This document shows positions 45,649-54,140 of a stretch of 64,000 bases of DNA, piece by piece. The stretch comes from Ignavibacteria bacterium (GTDB lineage: Bacteria > Bacteroidota > Ignavibacteria > Ignavibacteriales > Ignavibacteriaceae), in contig JAUYAB010000022.1 in the NCBI GenBank assembly GCA_030693705.1, positions 34,381-98,380 of the forward strand. Direction: 5' to 3'. Position numbers and translations under genes: made by a program. Position 1 is the stretch's first letter; every line of letters begins with the position of its first letter. The notes beneath the pieces were generated by a model that was not told where the DNA came from, ran no database searches, and saw only the letters and a program-made list of their open reading frames with translations.

Positions 45649-45724
45649 TCATTTGTCATTTGTCATTTGTCAGCAGTCAAAGTCGTTAGTTTTTTTTAAT
45701 GACTATTGACCACTGACCATTGAC
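45648..45724. repeat. Inverted pair of heptanucleotide arrays
   Basis: GTCA recurs exactly every seven bases (45648, 45655, 45662, 45669, 45676), then TGAC every seven bases (45700, 45707, 45714, 45721). The left (45648-45672) and right (45700-45724) arms are imperfect complements (19 of 25 positions). The first G is the last base of the upstream TAG stop codon. Confidence 0.65.
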
Positions 45725-45746
45725 CTTTCACAGCGAAACATACTCA

Positions 45747-46820
45747 ATGAAAATATTAATACTTGCTCTTTCTGGAATCGGCGATGCGCTGATGTTCACT
45801 CCGGTGCTTCAGCTTTTGCGAATTAAATTTCCCGAAGCCGAGATTGACGCATTGGTAATGTACAAAGGGGTTAAAGAAATTTATGAACGGACAAATCTTT
45901 TCAGCGCCATTCATTACTTCGATTTTCTTGGCGAGTCAAAACTTTCTTCACTTAAATTCGTATTTAAATTTCGCGGTAAATACGATGCTTCGATAAACGT
46001 CTATCCTTCAAATCGGAAAGAGTATAATCTCATAAATTTTATTATCGGGGCAAAAAAAAGGGGAGCGGTACAATATCTTCGGAGTGACTTTTCAAATCTT
46101 GGGTTTCTGAACACGCACAGGATATTGGAAAACGACTCTCTCCATAACGTAGAAGAAAATATCCTTCTCTGCGAAAAAGTCTTTTCAACCAAATTTACAG
46201 AACAACCGCTCCTTTCTTTTCCACTCGATAGAGAAGATGAATTATTCAGAGAAAAATATTTAATAGAACTGGGAATTGATTCATCCGATTTTGTAGTAGG
46301 GTTCCATCCCGGCTGCTCCGCTCTTAAAAATCATACCAAACGAAGATGGGAGCCGGAAAAGTTTTCACAATTAGCCGGTTCGCTTATCGAAAAAAAGAAA
46401 GCGAAAATTTTAATTTTCGGCGGTCCGGAAGAACGGGAATTACAAAACGCGGTTGCACAAAATATTGATTCGGAAAATGTATTCATTATTAAAACGCAGA
46501 CACTTTCTCAAACAGCTTCGGTAATGCAGCGATGCAACATCTTTGTTACTAACGATTCAAGTTTAATGCACGTGGCTTCGGCATTACAGTTAAAGGTGTT
46601 GGCGGTTATTGGTCCAACAAATACAAACTACATTTCTCCTTGGAAAACCGCTCACCGGATCGCTTCTCTAAACTTGGAATGTTCCCCATGCTTTTTTTAT
46701 TCCCCTAAACCGCTTAGTTGTAAGCGAACCGATCTTCAATTTAAATGTATAAAGAAATTGGAAGCTGAAAAGGTTTTTTCGGTTTTAGAAGAGTTACTTA
46801 CAGATGGTAATCAACGCTGA
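45747..46820 (+). CDS. Glycosyltransferase family 9, heptosyltransferase-like
   Basis: A 357-aa GT-B enzyme similar to ADP-heptose:LPS heptosyltransferases. ATG 45747 begins the conserved MKILILALSGIGDALMFTPVLQLLR; the upstream ATT/ACC-rich sequence is repeat, not coding. Late motifs are FHPGCSALKNHTKRRWEPEKFSQL and CNIFVTNDSSLMHVASALQLKVLAVIGPTN. This probably acts in LPS core synthesis, apart from the main cluster. It overlaps the convergent response-regulator gene by 23 nt. Confidence 0.9.
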   Translation: MKILILALSGIGDALMFTPVLQLLRIKFPEAEIDALVMYKGVKEIYERTNLFSAIHYFDFLGESKLSSLKFVFKFRGKYDASINVYPSNRKEYNLINFIIGAKKRGAVQYLRSDFSNLGFLNTHRILENDSLHNVEENILLCEKVFSTKFTEQPLLSFPLDREDELFREKYLIELGIDSSDFVVGFHPGCSALKNHTKRRWEPEKFSQLAGSLIEKKKAKILIFGGPEERELQNAVAQNIDSENVFIIKTQTLSQTASVMQRCNIFVTNDSSLMHVASALQLKVLAVIGPTNTNYISPWKTAHRIASLNLECSPCFFYSPKPLSCKRTDLQFKCIKKLEAEKVFSVLEELLTDGNQR

Positions 46821-47184
46821 TATTTGAAATAAGTTCCAGCAGTTCTTTGCGCGTGAAAGGTTTTCCAACATAATGAGAGCAGCCGGCGTTTAAGATTTTC
46901 TGTCTATCGTCCATAAGAGAGTAGGCGGTAACAGCAACAATAGGAGTTGATTTATATTTTTCTTTTTGGCGTAATTGTTTTGTAACATCAATTCCGCTAA
47001 GTCCCATTCCGAGATTGATATCCATCAGAATGATGTCATAAGAATTTTGTTCGGTCTTTACCAGCGCTTCTTCTCCATTTAAAGCAAAATCGAGCGCGGC
47101 AATTCCTCTAATAAACAGAGTTATCACTTCTCGGTTATCCCGATTATCTTCAACAACAAGAATTTTTAATTTATCGATACTCAT
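46798..47184 (-). CDS. Stand-alone response regulator receiver protein
   Basis: A 128-aa CheY-like protein consisting only of a receiver domain. ILVVEDNRDNREV holds the acidic pair, IILMDINL the phospho-acceptor Asp, VAVTAYS the Thr/Ser position, and GKPF the conserved Lys. It resembles receivers of hybrid-kinase phosphorelays (NRDNREV type). No kinase or output domain is adjacent. Partner and output are unknown. ATG 47184 is chosen over the ATG two codons upstream without strong evidence. Confidence 0.9.
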   Translation of the reverse strand: MSIDKLKILVVEDNRDNREVITLFIRGIAALDFALNGEEALVKTEQNSYDIILMDINLGMGLSGIDVTKQLRQKEKYKSTPIVAVTAYSLMDDRQKILNAGCSHYVGKPFTRKELLELISNISVDYHL

Positions 47185-47384
47185 AATCACTTAGGTTATA
47201 TTATTTTGTGCAAAAATAACCATAAATAAGTTCCCTTGAAAAAGTGAATATGCAGAAAAGGAAAAGAATATTCAGAAAACGCAAATAAATGACAGAACCG
47301 GTGATTTTCTTCTGTTTGTTTAAACTTCATAATTCAGTATTTTTAGCCCTTACATTTTTGAAACCGAAGGAGTATTTAGCAGGA

Positions 47385-49154
47385 ATGCATTTTAAAAGAA
47401 GAACACATACGTGTGGAGATTTAAGAGAATCGAATATCGGGCAATCCGTTATTTTGAACGGCTGGGTTGATACAAGAAGAGATTTAGGCGGATTGATTTT
47501 TATTGAGTTACGGGATCGTTACGGAATTACTCAGGTTGTTTTTGAGCCTGGATTTAATGAAGAAGCGCACAACACCGGCAAACATTTAAGAAGTGAATTT
47601 GTTATTTCGGTTGAAGGAATTGTTAGAAAGCGTCCCGATGGAACCGAGAACGCTTTAATTGCAACCGGTACCGTAGATGTTATGGTAAACAAACTTTCTA
47701 TTTTGAACGAAGCAAAAACTCCGCCCTTTCAGATTAAGGAAGATACCGATGCCGGAGAAGATTTACGCCTCAAATATCGCTATCTCGATCTTCGCCGTTC
47801 TTCGATGCAGAAAAATTTAATGTTGCGTCATCAAATGTATCAGATCACCCGCAAGTATTTTGATGAGCAAAAATTTATTGAGATCGAAACTCCTGTGCTG
47901 ATGAAAAGCACTCCTGAAGGCGCGAGAGATTTTCTAGTTCCAAGCAGATTACACAAAGGAAAATTTTACGCGCTTCCGCAATCGCCACAGACATACAAAC
48001 AAATATTAATGGTTTCAGGATTTGATAGATATTTCCAGGTTGTTAAATGTTTCCGTGATGAAGATTTGCGTGCCGATAGACAGCCTGAATTTACACAGAT
48101 TGACGTTGAAATGTCCTTTGTTGATCAAGAAGATATTTTTGAAGTGGTTGAAGGTTTGATGAAGCGATTCTTTAAGGAAGCGTGGAACAAAGAACTCGCA
48201 TTGCCTCTTCCGCGTCTTTCTTTTGATGAAGCTATGGAACGCTACGGAAGCGATAAACCCGATCTTCGTTTTGAGCTTGAAATGAAAACACTTAACCATG
48301 TTTTTGAAAATACTACATTCAAAGTTTTTCAAGATCAAATTCAAAACAAAGGTGAGATCACAGGTCTTGTTGCGCCGGGATGCGGCGATTATACGCGCAA
48401 TCAACTTGATATGTTAACGGATTTTATTAAAAAACTCGGCGCCGGCGGATTGATCTGGATTCGTGTAAAAGAAGAAGGACTTGAATCGCCTACGATGAAA
48501 TTCTTTACTGATGAAGAACAAGCGAACTTAACTACTTTCCTTGGAGCAAAACCTGGCGATCTAATTTTAATTCTTACCGGAAAAAAATATAAAACGCTTA
48601 GTCTTATGGGAATGCTTCGCTTGGAAATGGCGAGAAGATTAAACCTGATAAATGAAAATTTGGAGCCGAAACTTTTATGGGTTATTGATTTCCCGTTATT
48701 TGAATGGGATGAAGATACGCAACGATATTACGCAATGCATCATCTGTTCACCTCACCGAATATTGATGACATTCCTTTTATGGAATCGGATCCGGGGAAA
48801 GTTAAAGCGCGTGCATACGATTTGGTTTTGAACGGAAGCGAAGTTGCAGGTGGAAGTATAAGAATCCACAGTGCAGAACTGCAAGCAAAAATGTTCAAAT
48901 CATTGGGAATTACTGAAGAAGAAGCCGAACATAAATTCGGATTTTTGATGAACGCATTCAAATACGGCGCTCCGCCACACGGTGGAATAGCGTTCGGCTT
49001 CGATCGTTTAGCCATGATCTTTGCCGGCGAACATTCAATCAGAGAAGTAATTGCTTTCCCGAAAACCGCAAGCGGTGTTTCGTTGATGGATGAAGCTCCC
49101 TCAACTGTAGATGAACATCAACTGAAAGAACTGCATATCAGAATTAGGAATTGA
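47385..49154 (+). CDS. aspS: Aspartyl-tRNA synthetase
   Basis: A class II synthetase charging tRNA-Asp. ATG 47385 gives 589 aa starting MHFKRRTHTCGDLRESNIGQSVILNGWVDTRRDLGG, the usual AspRS N terminus; the open frame extends 32 codons upstream without family similarity, and GAAGGAG lies 12 bases before this ATG. Anticodon-binding OB fold, class II motif 2 (FRDEDLRADRQPEFTQIDVEMSF), the bacterial GAD insert (about 290-420) and motif 3 (GIAFGFDRLAMI) are all visible. Discrimination between tRNA-Asp and tRNA-Asn is not determined. Confidence 0.97.
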   Translation: MHFKRRTHTCGDLRESNIGQSVILNGWVDTRRDLGGLIFIELRDRYGITQVVFEPGFNEEAHNTGKHLRSEFVISVEGIVRKRPDGTENALIATGTVDVMVNKLSILNEAKTPPFQIKEDTDAGEDLRLKYRYLDLRRSSMQKNLMLRHQMYQITRKYFDEQKFIEIETPVLMKSTPEGARDFLVPSRLHKGKFYALPQSPQTYKQILMVSGFDRYFQVVKCFRDEDLRADRQPEFTQIDVEMSFVDQEDIFEVVEGLMKRFFKEAWNKELALPLPRLSFDEAMERYGSDKPDLRFELEMKTLNHVFENTTFKVFQDQIQNKGEITGLVAPGCGDYTRNQLDMLTDFIKKLGAGGLIWIRVKEEGLESPTMKFFTDEEQANLTTFLGAKPGDLILILTGKKYKTLSLMGMLRLEMARRLNLINENLEPKLLWVIDFPLFEWDEDTQRYYAMHHLFTSPNIDDIPFMESDPGKVKARAYDLVLNGSEVAGGSIRIHSAELQAKMFKSLGITEEEAEHKFGFLMNAFKYGAPPHGGIAFGFDRLAMIFAGEHSIREVIAFPKTASGVSLMDEAPSTVDEHQLKELHIRIRN

Positions 49155-49170
49155 AAAGTAAATGTTCAAA

Positions 49171-49200
49171 AAAAAGCCGTGAAATTTTTCACGGCTTTTT
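49171..49200. terminator. Bidirectional Rho-independent terminator after aspS
   Basis: AAAAAGCCGTGAAA (49171-49184) pairs with TTTCACGGCTTTTT (49187-49200). It lies between aspS and the convergent lipoprotein gene and can terminate both. Confidence 0.85.
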
Positions 49201-49218
49201 GATTTTAAACAAAATGAA

Positions 49219-49968
49219 TTATTTAAAGCGCTTTTCTCCATAGGCTTTATTATAAACAATTTGAACATTTACATACGCTTCTTGGCCTGAATTATCACCA
49301 TAAGAAACAACTTTCACTTTTGCATAATGTTGATCATTATCATAAACGAAATAATATTGGGTTGTATCTCTGTCAGGAATTTTATTTGTCCATGAAGCAG
49401 CATCGTAAGTTGGAGCAGTAACTCCATCATTGACGTCCTTCACTCCAGAAGCTTTGAAGCGAGTTTTTCTTGCTGTAGTAGTTATCAAATCACTGCTGCG
49501 TAACTCATAAGTAACTGAGGCAGAGTTTGAATAATATAGTAAATCAATAGCTGCGCTACTCGAACTTGCAGTTGTACCGGTGGAAAGAATCAGTCCGCTT
49601 GGTTGAGATGCAGTCGTTCCGGTAGTTTCCCAAATCTTTATTGGACCATAAGCTGTGGTCTTTGGTCTTAAATTTACGGGTGACCAATTAATAACAGTGT
49701 TAGCTGTAACTTTTACCGTAAAAATTGAATCGTAATAACCTTCATATCTCAAGGTTATTTGATGGTCGCCACTTGAAATATTCTTTAAGGTATCCGGAGT
49801 TTCTTTTTGTGCATCGACACCATCAAGTAATATTATTGCATTTGAAGGACTGCTTTGAAGGAAAACAGAACCAGTTGTTTGTTCAACAACAGGATCGGTA
49901 GTAGAATCGGTGCAAGAAGCAACGAAAAATAGAACAGGGACAATTAAAAGCGCTAAATATTTTTTCAT
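49219..49968 (-). CDS. PEGA-domain lipoprotein
   Basis: A 249-aa exported lipoprotein. The signal peptide ends in the lipobox FVASC (Cys19). A PEGA-like domain follows (GSVFLQSSPSNAIILLDGVDAQKETPDTLKNISSGDHQITLRYEGYYD, about residues 32-80), a fold typical of surface proteins. The rest is Ser/Thr-rich beta structure of unknown role. Good ribosome site (AAAGGA). It is 18 nt downstream of the next lipoprotein gene on the same strand. It is in front of the pilin region, but a link to pili is not shown. Confidence 0.8.
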   Translation of the reverse strand: MKKYLALLIVPVLFFVASCTDSTTDPVVEQTTGSVFLQSSPSNAIILLDGVDAQKETPDTLKNISSGDHQITLRYEGYYDSIFTVKVTANTVINWSPVNLRPKTTAYGPIKIWETTGTTASQPSGLILSTGTTASSSSAAIDLLYYSNSASVTYELRSSDLITTTARKTRFKASGVKDVNDGVTAPTYDAASWTNKIPDRDTTQYYFVYDNDQHYAKVKVVSYGDNSGQEAYVNVQIVYNKAYGEKRFK

Positions 49969-49986
49969 TGTTTTTTCCTTTTGTAT

Positions 49987-50472
49987 TTATTTTTTATTTA
50001 ATGTGAATGAACTTGAAGCTTTGTCAACCTTTTCGGTAAATGTACCGGAGATTGTTTTCCCATCAGCAGAAAGTTTTGCTGAATAAGTTCCAGCATATCT
50101 GTTGTGTTGGGTGTCGTTCATTGAAAGAGTAAGTTTTTCTGGGCTAAATTTACCTGAAACAGTTTGTTTTCTCACTTCACGGTAATTGATCGTAATTGAA
50201 CCTGTAAATGTGGAATCTGTTTGTTCGGTAATTTTTAGGGTTGTAGCACGCGAATCAAGTGTCCCTGTGTAAGTTCCTTTTAAATCAAGGACAGCTTTTT
50301 TTTCTTCAACCTTGGGTTGTTCTACTGCGGGTTGAGGGGTTGTTTCTGCGGGAGTCTTTACTGTTTCTTTCGGAACTTCTTTTTTTTCGCATCCTGTAAA
50401 GAAAGAAAAAGTTGAAACCGTAAGGAGTAATAGCAAACCTAAGAACGAATAACTAGTTTTTTTGTACATCAT
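49987..50472 (-). CDS. Putative lipoprotein, beta-rich
   Basis: A 161-aa protein with signal peptide and lipobox TGC (FFTGCEKK, Cys28), a Pro/Glu/Thr/Lys-rich linker (residues 30-60), and a C-terminal beta-rich domain (LKGTYTGTLDSRATTLKITEQTDSTFTGSITINY...ISGTFTEKV) of the sort seen in lipocalin-like outer-membrane-associated lipoproteins. AGGAGG lies one base before the first ATG and four before the second, so the second ATG (50469) may be the true start. Function unknown. Confidence 0.7.
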   Translation of the reverse strand: MMYKKTSYSFLGLLLLLTVSTFSFFTGCEKKEVPKETVKTPAETTPQPAVEQPKVEEKKAVLDLKGTYTGTLDSRATTLKITEQTDSTFTGSITINYREVRKQTVSGKFSPEKLTLSMNDTQHNRYAGTYSAKLSADGKTISGTFTEKVDKASSSFTLNKK

Positions 50473-50571
50473 ACCTCCTGGTATATTGTTGATTTTTTGA
50501 TATGTAAATATAAAGAATATTTTCTGTTCTCGAAGTACTCAACATAAAAGATTTAGTTTAAGTTCAACTTG

Positions 50572-51786
50572 TTATTCAAACCAGGTAAGCACTTCATATG
50601 AGGAGCTTGTAGGAAAAGATGGCGGAACGTGTGTCATAAATCTTTCATCAAAACGGATGTTAGAATTGTAACCGTGGGTAATAGCTCCAGAATAAGGATC
50701 AAAAACACCGGTGGCTTGCGCTTGGTATTCAATAAGTCCGCCGGTTAATCGAATCGAGCCACAATAAGGGATAGTGCTGTAATTTTCGGCTTGTAACCCT
50801 CCCTTTAGAGAAAAAATTGAAGCGTTAACATTGATGTCATGCTTGTTATCGGCATTGTCTGTAATGATCACGTTGTTTGTGGCAACAAGTCCAAGCATAT
50901 CCGGGCAATTTGGATCAGTAGGATCAGTGTTATAAACGATGTCGTCATCTAAATAAATATTTCCATTTGATACTCCCGAACTTAATGAAGCGCCCAGAGT
51001 TACTTTTCCTTGCAGCGTTCCTTTTATGTGGAGATTACCTTTTTCAACAGCAATAACTCCATTTGGGGCAAATGTAGAGAGCATAGCATTTGTCCAGATT
51101 CCTGCAGCGCCGACTTTATAATCAACGGAACCATTAGCATTAAATGTGAGCCAAACATCGGTATTAGAAAAAAGTTTTCCTCCCGAAGCCGCATCCGCTG
51201 AAACGGTGTTTAAGGTGGAGGGTAAAGGTAAATTAACGCCGCTTTCGTAACCGCCGAGAAATTGGGGATCGGTGGCGGCATCATATTTTTTCAATCCGTT
51301 TTTGGTTGTTACTTTTCCTGTAAATACCGGACTTCCCCAGACATTCAATTTCCCTTGAACGTGCATTGGTCCGGAGACGGTGTCTCCTGTAACGTAATAA
51401 AGATTTCCCGGCATAATGGCGCCATAATATCCAAAGCGTGCAAAGCTTGAAGGTTGGAATATTACTTCAACCGTTTTAGTTATTCCGCTATAAGTTCCTG
51501 TTGCTGTAATTTTTTTTCTGTTAGAAGCCACACTAGAAACAGTCGCGCTAAAAGTTCCGCCGTTAAAAGAAACATTGGAATAACCGGAAGTCCATGTTGG
51601 ATCTAAGAAAAAACGGTTACATGCAAGGTTAGCAGCACTGGAGGCGATATTTTCTGCCATAGTGTTTTTGTAATATTGTGTATAAACATCTACGGAATCA
51701 GAACTGAAAGTGAAAAGGTTTTGAGTGTACATCAGTAAGATGCCGCTAAATCCAAGTACTAAGAATACGGATGCTCTTCCAAACAT
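50572..51786 (-). CDS. Minor-pilin-like protein with large beta-rich domain (PilX/DUF4900-like)
   Basis: A 404-aa protein that begins MFGRASVFLVLGFSGILLMYTQNLF: a three-residue leader ending in Gly, then one hydrophobic helix, the pattern of a prepilin. The middle (VSFNGGTFSATVSS..., GPMHVQGKLNVWGSPVFTGKV...) is beta-helix-like, rich in Gly, Asn and Ser, like large exported pilus-tip or DUF4900 proteins. It ends the leftward minor-pilin operon. A role at the pilus tip is an inference from position and the N terminus. Confidence 0.7.
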   Translation of the reverse strand: MFGRASVFLVLGFSGILLMYTQNLFTFSSDSVDVYTQYYKNTMAENIASSAANLACNRFFLDPTWTSGYSNVSFNGGTFSATVSSVASNRKKITATGTYSGITKTVEVIFQPSSFARFGYYGAIMPGNLYYVTGDTVSGPMHVQGKLNVWGSPVFTGKVTTKNGLKKYDAATDPQFLGGYESGVNLPLPSTLNTVSADAASGGKLFSNTDVWLTFNANGSVDYKVGAAGIWTNAMLSTFAPNGVIAVEKGNLHIKGTLQGKVTLGASLSSGVSNGNIYLDDDIVYNTDPTDPNCPDMLGLVATNNVIITDNADNKHDINVNASIFSLKGGLQAENYSTIPYCGSIRLTGGLIEYQAQATGVFDPYSGAITHGYNSNIRFDERFMTHVPPSFPTSSSYEVLTWFE

Positions 51787-51796
51787 GACTTTTAAC

Positions 51797-52399
51797 CTAT
51801 CTGCTCTTTAAATTTTTTGATGCCAATCTGACCTGACGCCAATAAGCGTTTGAATAATTCTGATTATATGCAGATGCATTCTCAACCTTTATGGATAGCT
51901 CCATCGTCTGAATTTCTCCCGGACTACTTATGGGGAGCGATATAGAATCTCCCAGAGCATCGAAATAAACAAGACGAAACTCAGTAACAACTCCGGTGAT
52001 AGATCTTTCCGCGTTGGCATTATTTATTATCCTATAGAGTGGAATATCTCTTGGATTAGGAGTTCCTGATAAATCGTCTGGAGTTCCGGTTCGATATTCG
52101 ACGGTGTCGAGTTTACCTGCTCTGTGCAAATCTGTTACAAATGATATTGCATTTGAGTCGGCAAATAAAATAGTCCGATTTGGAAGAGCCAGATTATCCG
52201 GATCGGCGCAGTAACCGATTCTTCGCAAATCACCTTCAACGATCATAATTATATCTACGAGATCACGTTGCAAAATAAAATCGGAATTGTAGTAAAAGTA
52301 ATTTTGCACTGTAGTATCATTTACTCTAAAGAGAGTTAGAAGCAAAATTCCACCGATGACGAAAGCTCCGATAATATCTAATATAGTAGAATAGCCCAT
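51797..52399 (-). CDS. Minor-pilin-like protein, PilW/PulJ type
   Basis: A 200-aa protein with the N terminus MGYSTILDIIGAFVIGGILLLTLFRVN: a two-residue leader, then a hydrophobic helix, and a globular domain ending in QTMELSIKVENA...YWRQVRLASKNL, a pattern like PilW/GspJ minor pilins. No Glu5 can be placed: the fifth residue of the mature form would be Leu. Middle gene of a three-gene operon with 8-10 nt gaps. Assigned from architecture and context. Confidence 0.65.
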   Translation of the reverse strand: MGYSTILDIIGAFVIGGILLLTLFRVNDTTVQNYFYYNSDFILQRDLVDIIMIVEGDLRRIGYCADPDNLALPNRTILFADSNAISFVTDLHRAGKLDTVEYRTGTPDDLSGTPNPRDIPLYRIINNANAERSITGVVTEFRLVYFDALGDSISLPISSPGEIQTMELSIKVENASAYNQNYSNAYWRQVRLASKNLKSR

Positions 52400-52407
52400 C
52401 GCCGCCT

Positions 52408-52911
52408 CTACCTAAAATACCAATAACTGAAGATGGTACTTATTCTAACCGTATCTTGCATCGAAACGCTAGAGACAGCAACCGTTAACTTTTTGTGGAA
52501 TGTGGGGGAAGTTGCAGCTACGTTTGGAGTTGTAGGATTAACATAACAAACCATGCATGAAATATGATAATATGCAGAAGCTAAGGTTCTCTCATCATAT
52601 TCATAATTGTTGTAATCGTCAAAGTCATTAAAGTCGGGTGGTCGGTTCGCGTGTTCAACTCCATCCACCCCCAATTGACCAAGTGAAGTAAGTGCGGTTG
52701 TTGAAATGACGGAGCTATCAACGGTTACTTCATCAAAAGCCAACTTATTTGCATTTTCGATTACTGAAGTTGCCAGTGAAATAGCGGCGAGGCCGAACTT
52801 TGAGTTTTGCATAGTTTCTTGCGTTTGCAACAGCGAACTATTCATTCTAACGGAAAGGAGCGTTAACATCATCATTGCTAATAGCGTTAACATTGTTTGT
52901 CCGGTATTCAT
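52408..52911 (-). CDS. Minor-pilin-like protein, first of operon
   Basis: A 167-aa protein with N terminus MNTGQTMLTLLAMMMLTLLSVRMNSSLLQ: MNTG leader, then Gln and a hydrophobic helix of about 18 residues, then a helical/beta globular part (CMVCYVNPTTPNVAATS). Similar length to PilV/GspI-type minor pilins. The leftward operon 52911-50572 faces the major pilin genes across 306 bp. No family match is sure. Confidence 0.62.
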   Translation of the reverse strand: MNTGQTMLTLLAMMMLTLLSVRMNSSLLQTQETMQNSKFGLAAISLATSVIENANKLAFDEVTVDSSVISTTALTSLGQLGVDGVEHANRPPDFNDFDDYNNYEYDERTLASAYYHISCMVCYVNPTTPNVAATSPTFHKKLTVAVSSVSMQDTVRISTIFSYWYFR

Positions 52912-53057
52912 AAAAAATGCTTTTTTATTATTTGACTCAAATTATATACCAGAATCTAACCACAAACTTAATATATTTGTTCGTGCAAATACAATCCAAT
53001 TACAAAGTCTTTGAAAGTTAATTTTCAAACAAAGAACAAATGAAAGACAAAACCGGT

Positions 53058-53077
53058 AATTATTACATGTAATAATT
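53058..53077. promoter_or_regulatory. 20-bp perfect palindrome, candidate activator (enhancer) site
   Basis: AATTATTACATGTAATAATT is self-complementary across all 20 bases. It is centred about 90 bases before the sigma-54 element (53156), a distance typical of enhancer-binding activators. It also lies upstream of the leftward minor-pilin operon, so could serve both. Confidence 0.55.
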
Positions 53078-53155
53078 GCAAGAACATTTATTTTTGATAT
53101 TTGATAAACCAACCTTTTTTCTTAAAATCGTAGATAATGATGTGATTTTATGTAA

Positions 53156-53171
53156 TGGCATCGTTCTTGCT
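53156..53171 (+). promoter_or_regulatory. Sigma-54 (RpoN) promoter of the first pilin gene
   Basis: TGGCATCGTTCTTGCT matches TGGCACG-N4-TTGCW except at the CG dinucleotide, and the -24 GG (53157-53158) and -12 GC (53169-53170) have the required 10-base spacing. Transcription would start near 53182, 36 nt before the ATG. Pilin genes of many bacteria are sigma-54-dependent. Confidence 0.7.
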
Positions 53172-53217
53172 TAATATTGCCGAAGTCAATTATCACTAAA
53201 CATAAGGAGTTCATAAA

Positions 53218-53604
53218 ATGGGACAACAACAATTATTACTCATCGTTCTCGGTGTTATCATCGTCGGTATCTCAATTGTCGTAGGTATTAATCTTTTCAG
53301 CGCAAGTTCGCTTGAAGCCAACAGAGATGCGGTGGTTTCAGACAACATGAATCTTGCAGCCTTAGCGCAACAATTTTACAAAAAACCAACTGAATTAGGT
53401 GGCGGAAATAATACCTTCACCGGATTTACTATTCCTACCAATCTCGCTTCAACAGCAAACGGAAGTTATAGTGCCGTAGTTGCAGCTCAGAGTGTAGTTA
53501 TTACAGGTGTTGGAGTTGTACAAAACTCAGCAGGGAAAGCTTACAAAGCTGTTACAACAGTAACACCAAGTGCAATCTCTACAGCTACTCCTGCACTTAA
53601 TTAG
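53218..53604 (+). CDS. Major pilin-like protein, copy 1
   Basis: A 128-aa small exported protein. MGQQQLLLIVLGVIIVGISIVVGINLFSA is a membrane-spanning helix preceded by only MG; if cleaved after Gly2 the mature chain starts QQQLL. It lacks the Glu5 of normal type IV pilins. A polar alpha-helix (SSLEANRDAVVSDNMNLAALAQQFYKKP) and a Gly/Thr/Val beta domain (GFTIPTNLASTANGSYSAVVAAQSVVITGVG) follow, like a pilin's helix and globular head. AAGGAG precedes the ATG. The sigma-54 promoter, the two paralogues and the assembly operon downstream support the pilin reading. Confidence 0.75.
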   Translation: MGQQQLLLIVLGVIIVGISIVVGINLFSASSLEANRDAVVSDNMNLAALAQQFYKKPTELGGGNNTFTGFTIPTNLASTANGSYSAVVAAQSVVITGVGVVQNSAGKAYKAVTTVTPSAISTATPALN

Positions 53605-53625
53605 TTTTATTTCATATATTGCATC

Positions 53626-53652
53626 GGGGATTGAATTTTTCAATCCCCTTTT
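53626..53652 (+). terminator. Rho-independent terminator after pilin copy 1
   Basis: GGGGATTGA (53626-53634) pairs with TCAATCCCC (53640-53648), followed by TTTT. It separates copy 1 from copy 2, which lacks a clear sigma-54 site of its own. Confidence 0.8.
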
Positions 53653-53735
53653 CATTTTTGATAAGGTGTTTCTACAAGTAGCGGCTCGGAGAATATATTA
53701 TACATTAATCACTTACTTATTAAGGAGTTCAAAAA

Positions 53736-54122
53736 ATGGGACAACAACAGTTGTTACTTATTGTTCTTGGTGTTATTATCGTCGGTATCTCAATTGTCGT
53801 AGGTATTAATCTTTTCAGCGCAAGTTCGCTTGAAGCTAACAGAGATGCAGTTGTTGCAGACAACATGAATCTTGCAGCTCTTGCACAACAGTTTTACAAA
53901 AAACCAACCTCTTTAGGTGGCGGAAACAATACCTTCACCGGATTTACTATTCCTACCAATCTTGCTTCGACCGCAAACGGAAGTTATAGTGCCGTAGTCG
54001 CGGCTCAGAGTGTGGTTATTACAGGTGTTGGTGTAGTACAGAATTCAGCAGGAAAAGCATACAAAGCTGTTACCACGGTAACGCCAAGCGCAATCTCCAC
54101 AGCTACCCCTGCTTTGAATTAG
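53736..54122 (+). CDS. Major pilin-like protein, copy 2
   Basis: Identical to copy 1 at 126 of 128 residues (Ala for Ser at 41, Ser for Glu at 59), though the DNA has many silent differences, for example TTGTTACTTATTGTTCTT against TTATTACTCATCGTTCTC. Same Shine-Dalgarno (AAGGAG) and spacing. Transcription may come from read-through past the copy 1 terminator or an unseen promoter. Expected to be an interchangeable or more abundant pilin subunit. Confidence 0.75.
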   Translation: MGQQQLLLIVLGVIIVGISIVVGINLFSASSLEANRDAVVADNMNLAALAQQFYKKPTSLGGGNNTFTGFTIPTNLASTANGSYSAVVAAQSVVITGVGVVQNSAGKAYKAVTTVTPSAISTATPALN

Positions 54123-54140
54123 TGTTTTTGTTTTTCTAAT

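Noticed and set aside
52982..53001. Sigma-54 promoter for the leftward minor-pilin operon
   Set aside because: On the minus strand TGGATTGTATTTGCA resembles one, but the GG to GC spacing is one base short and the CA of TGGCA is missing.
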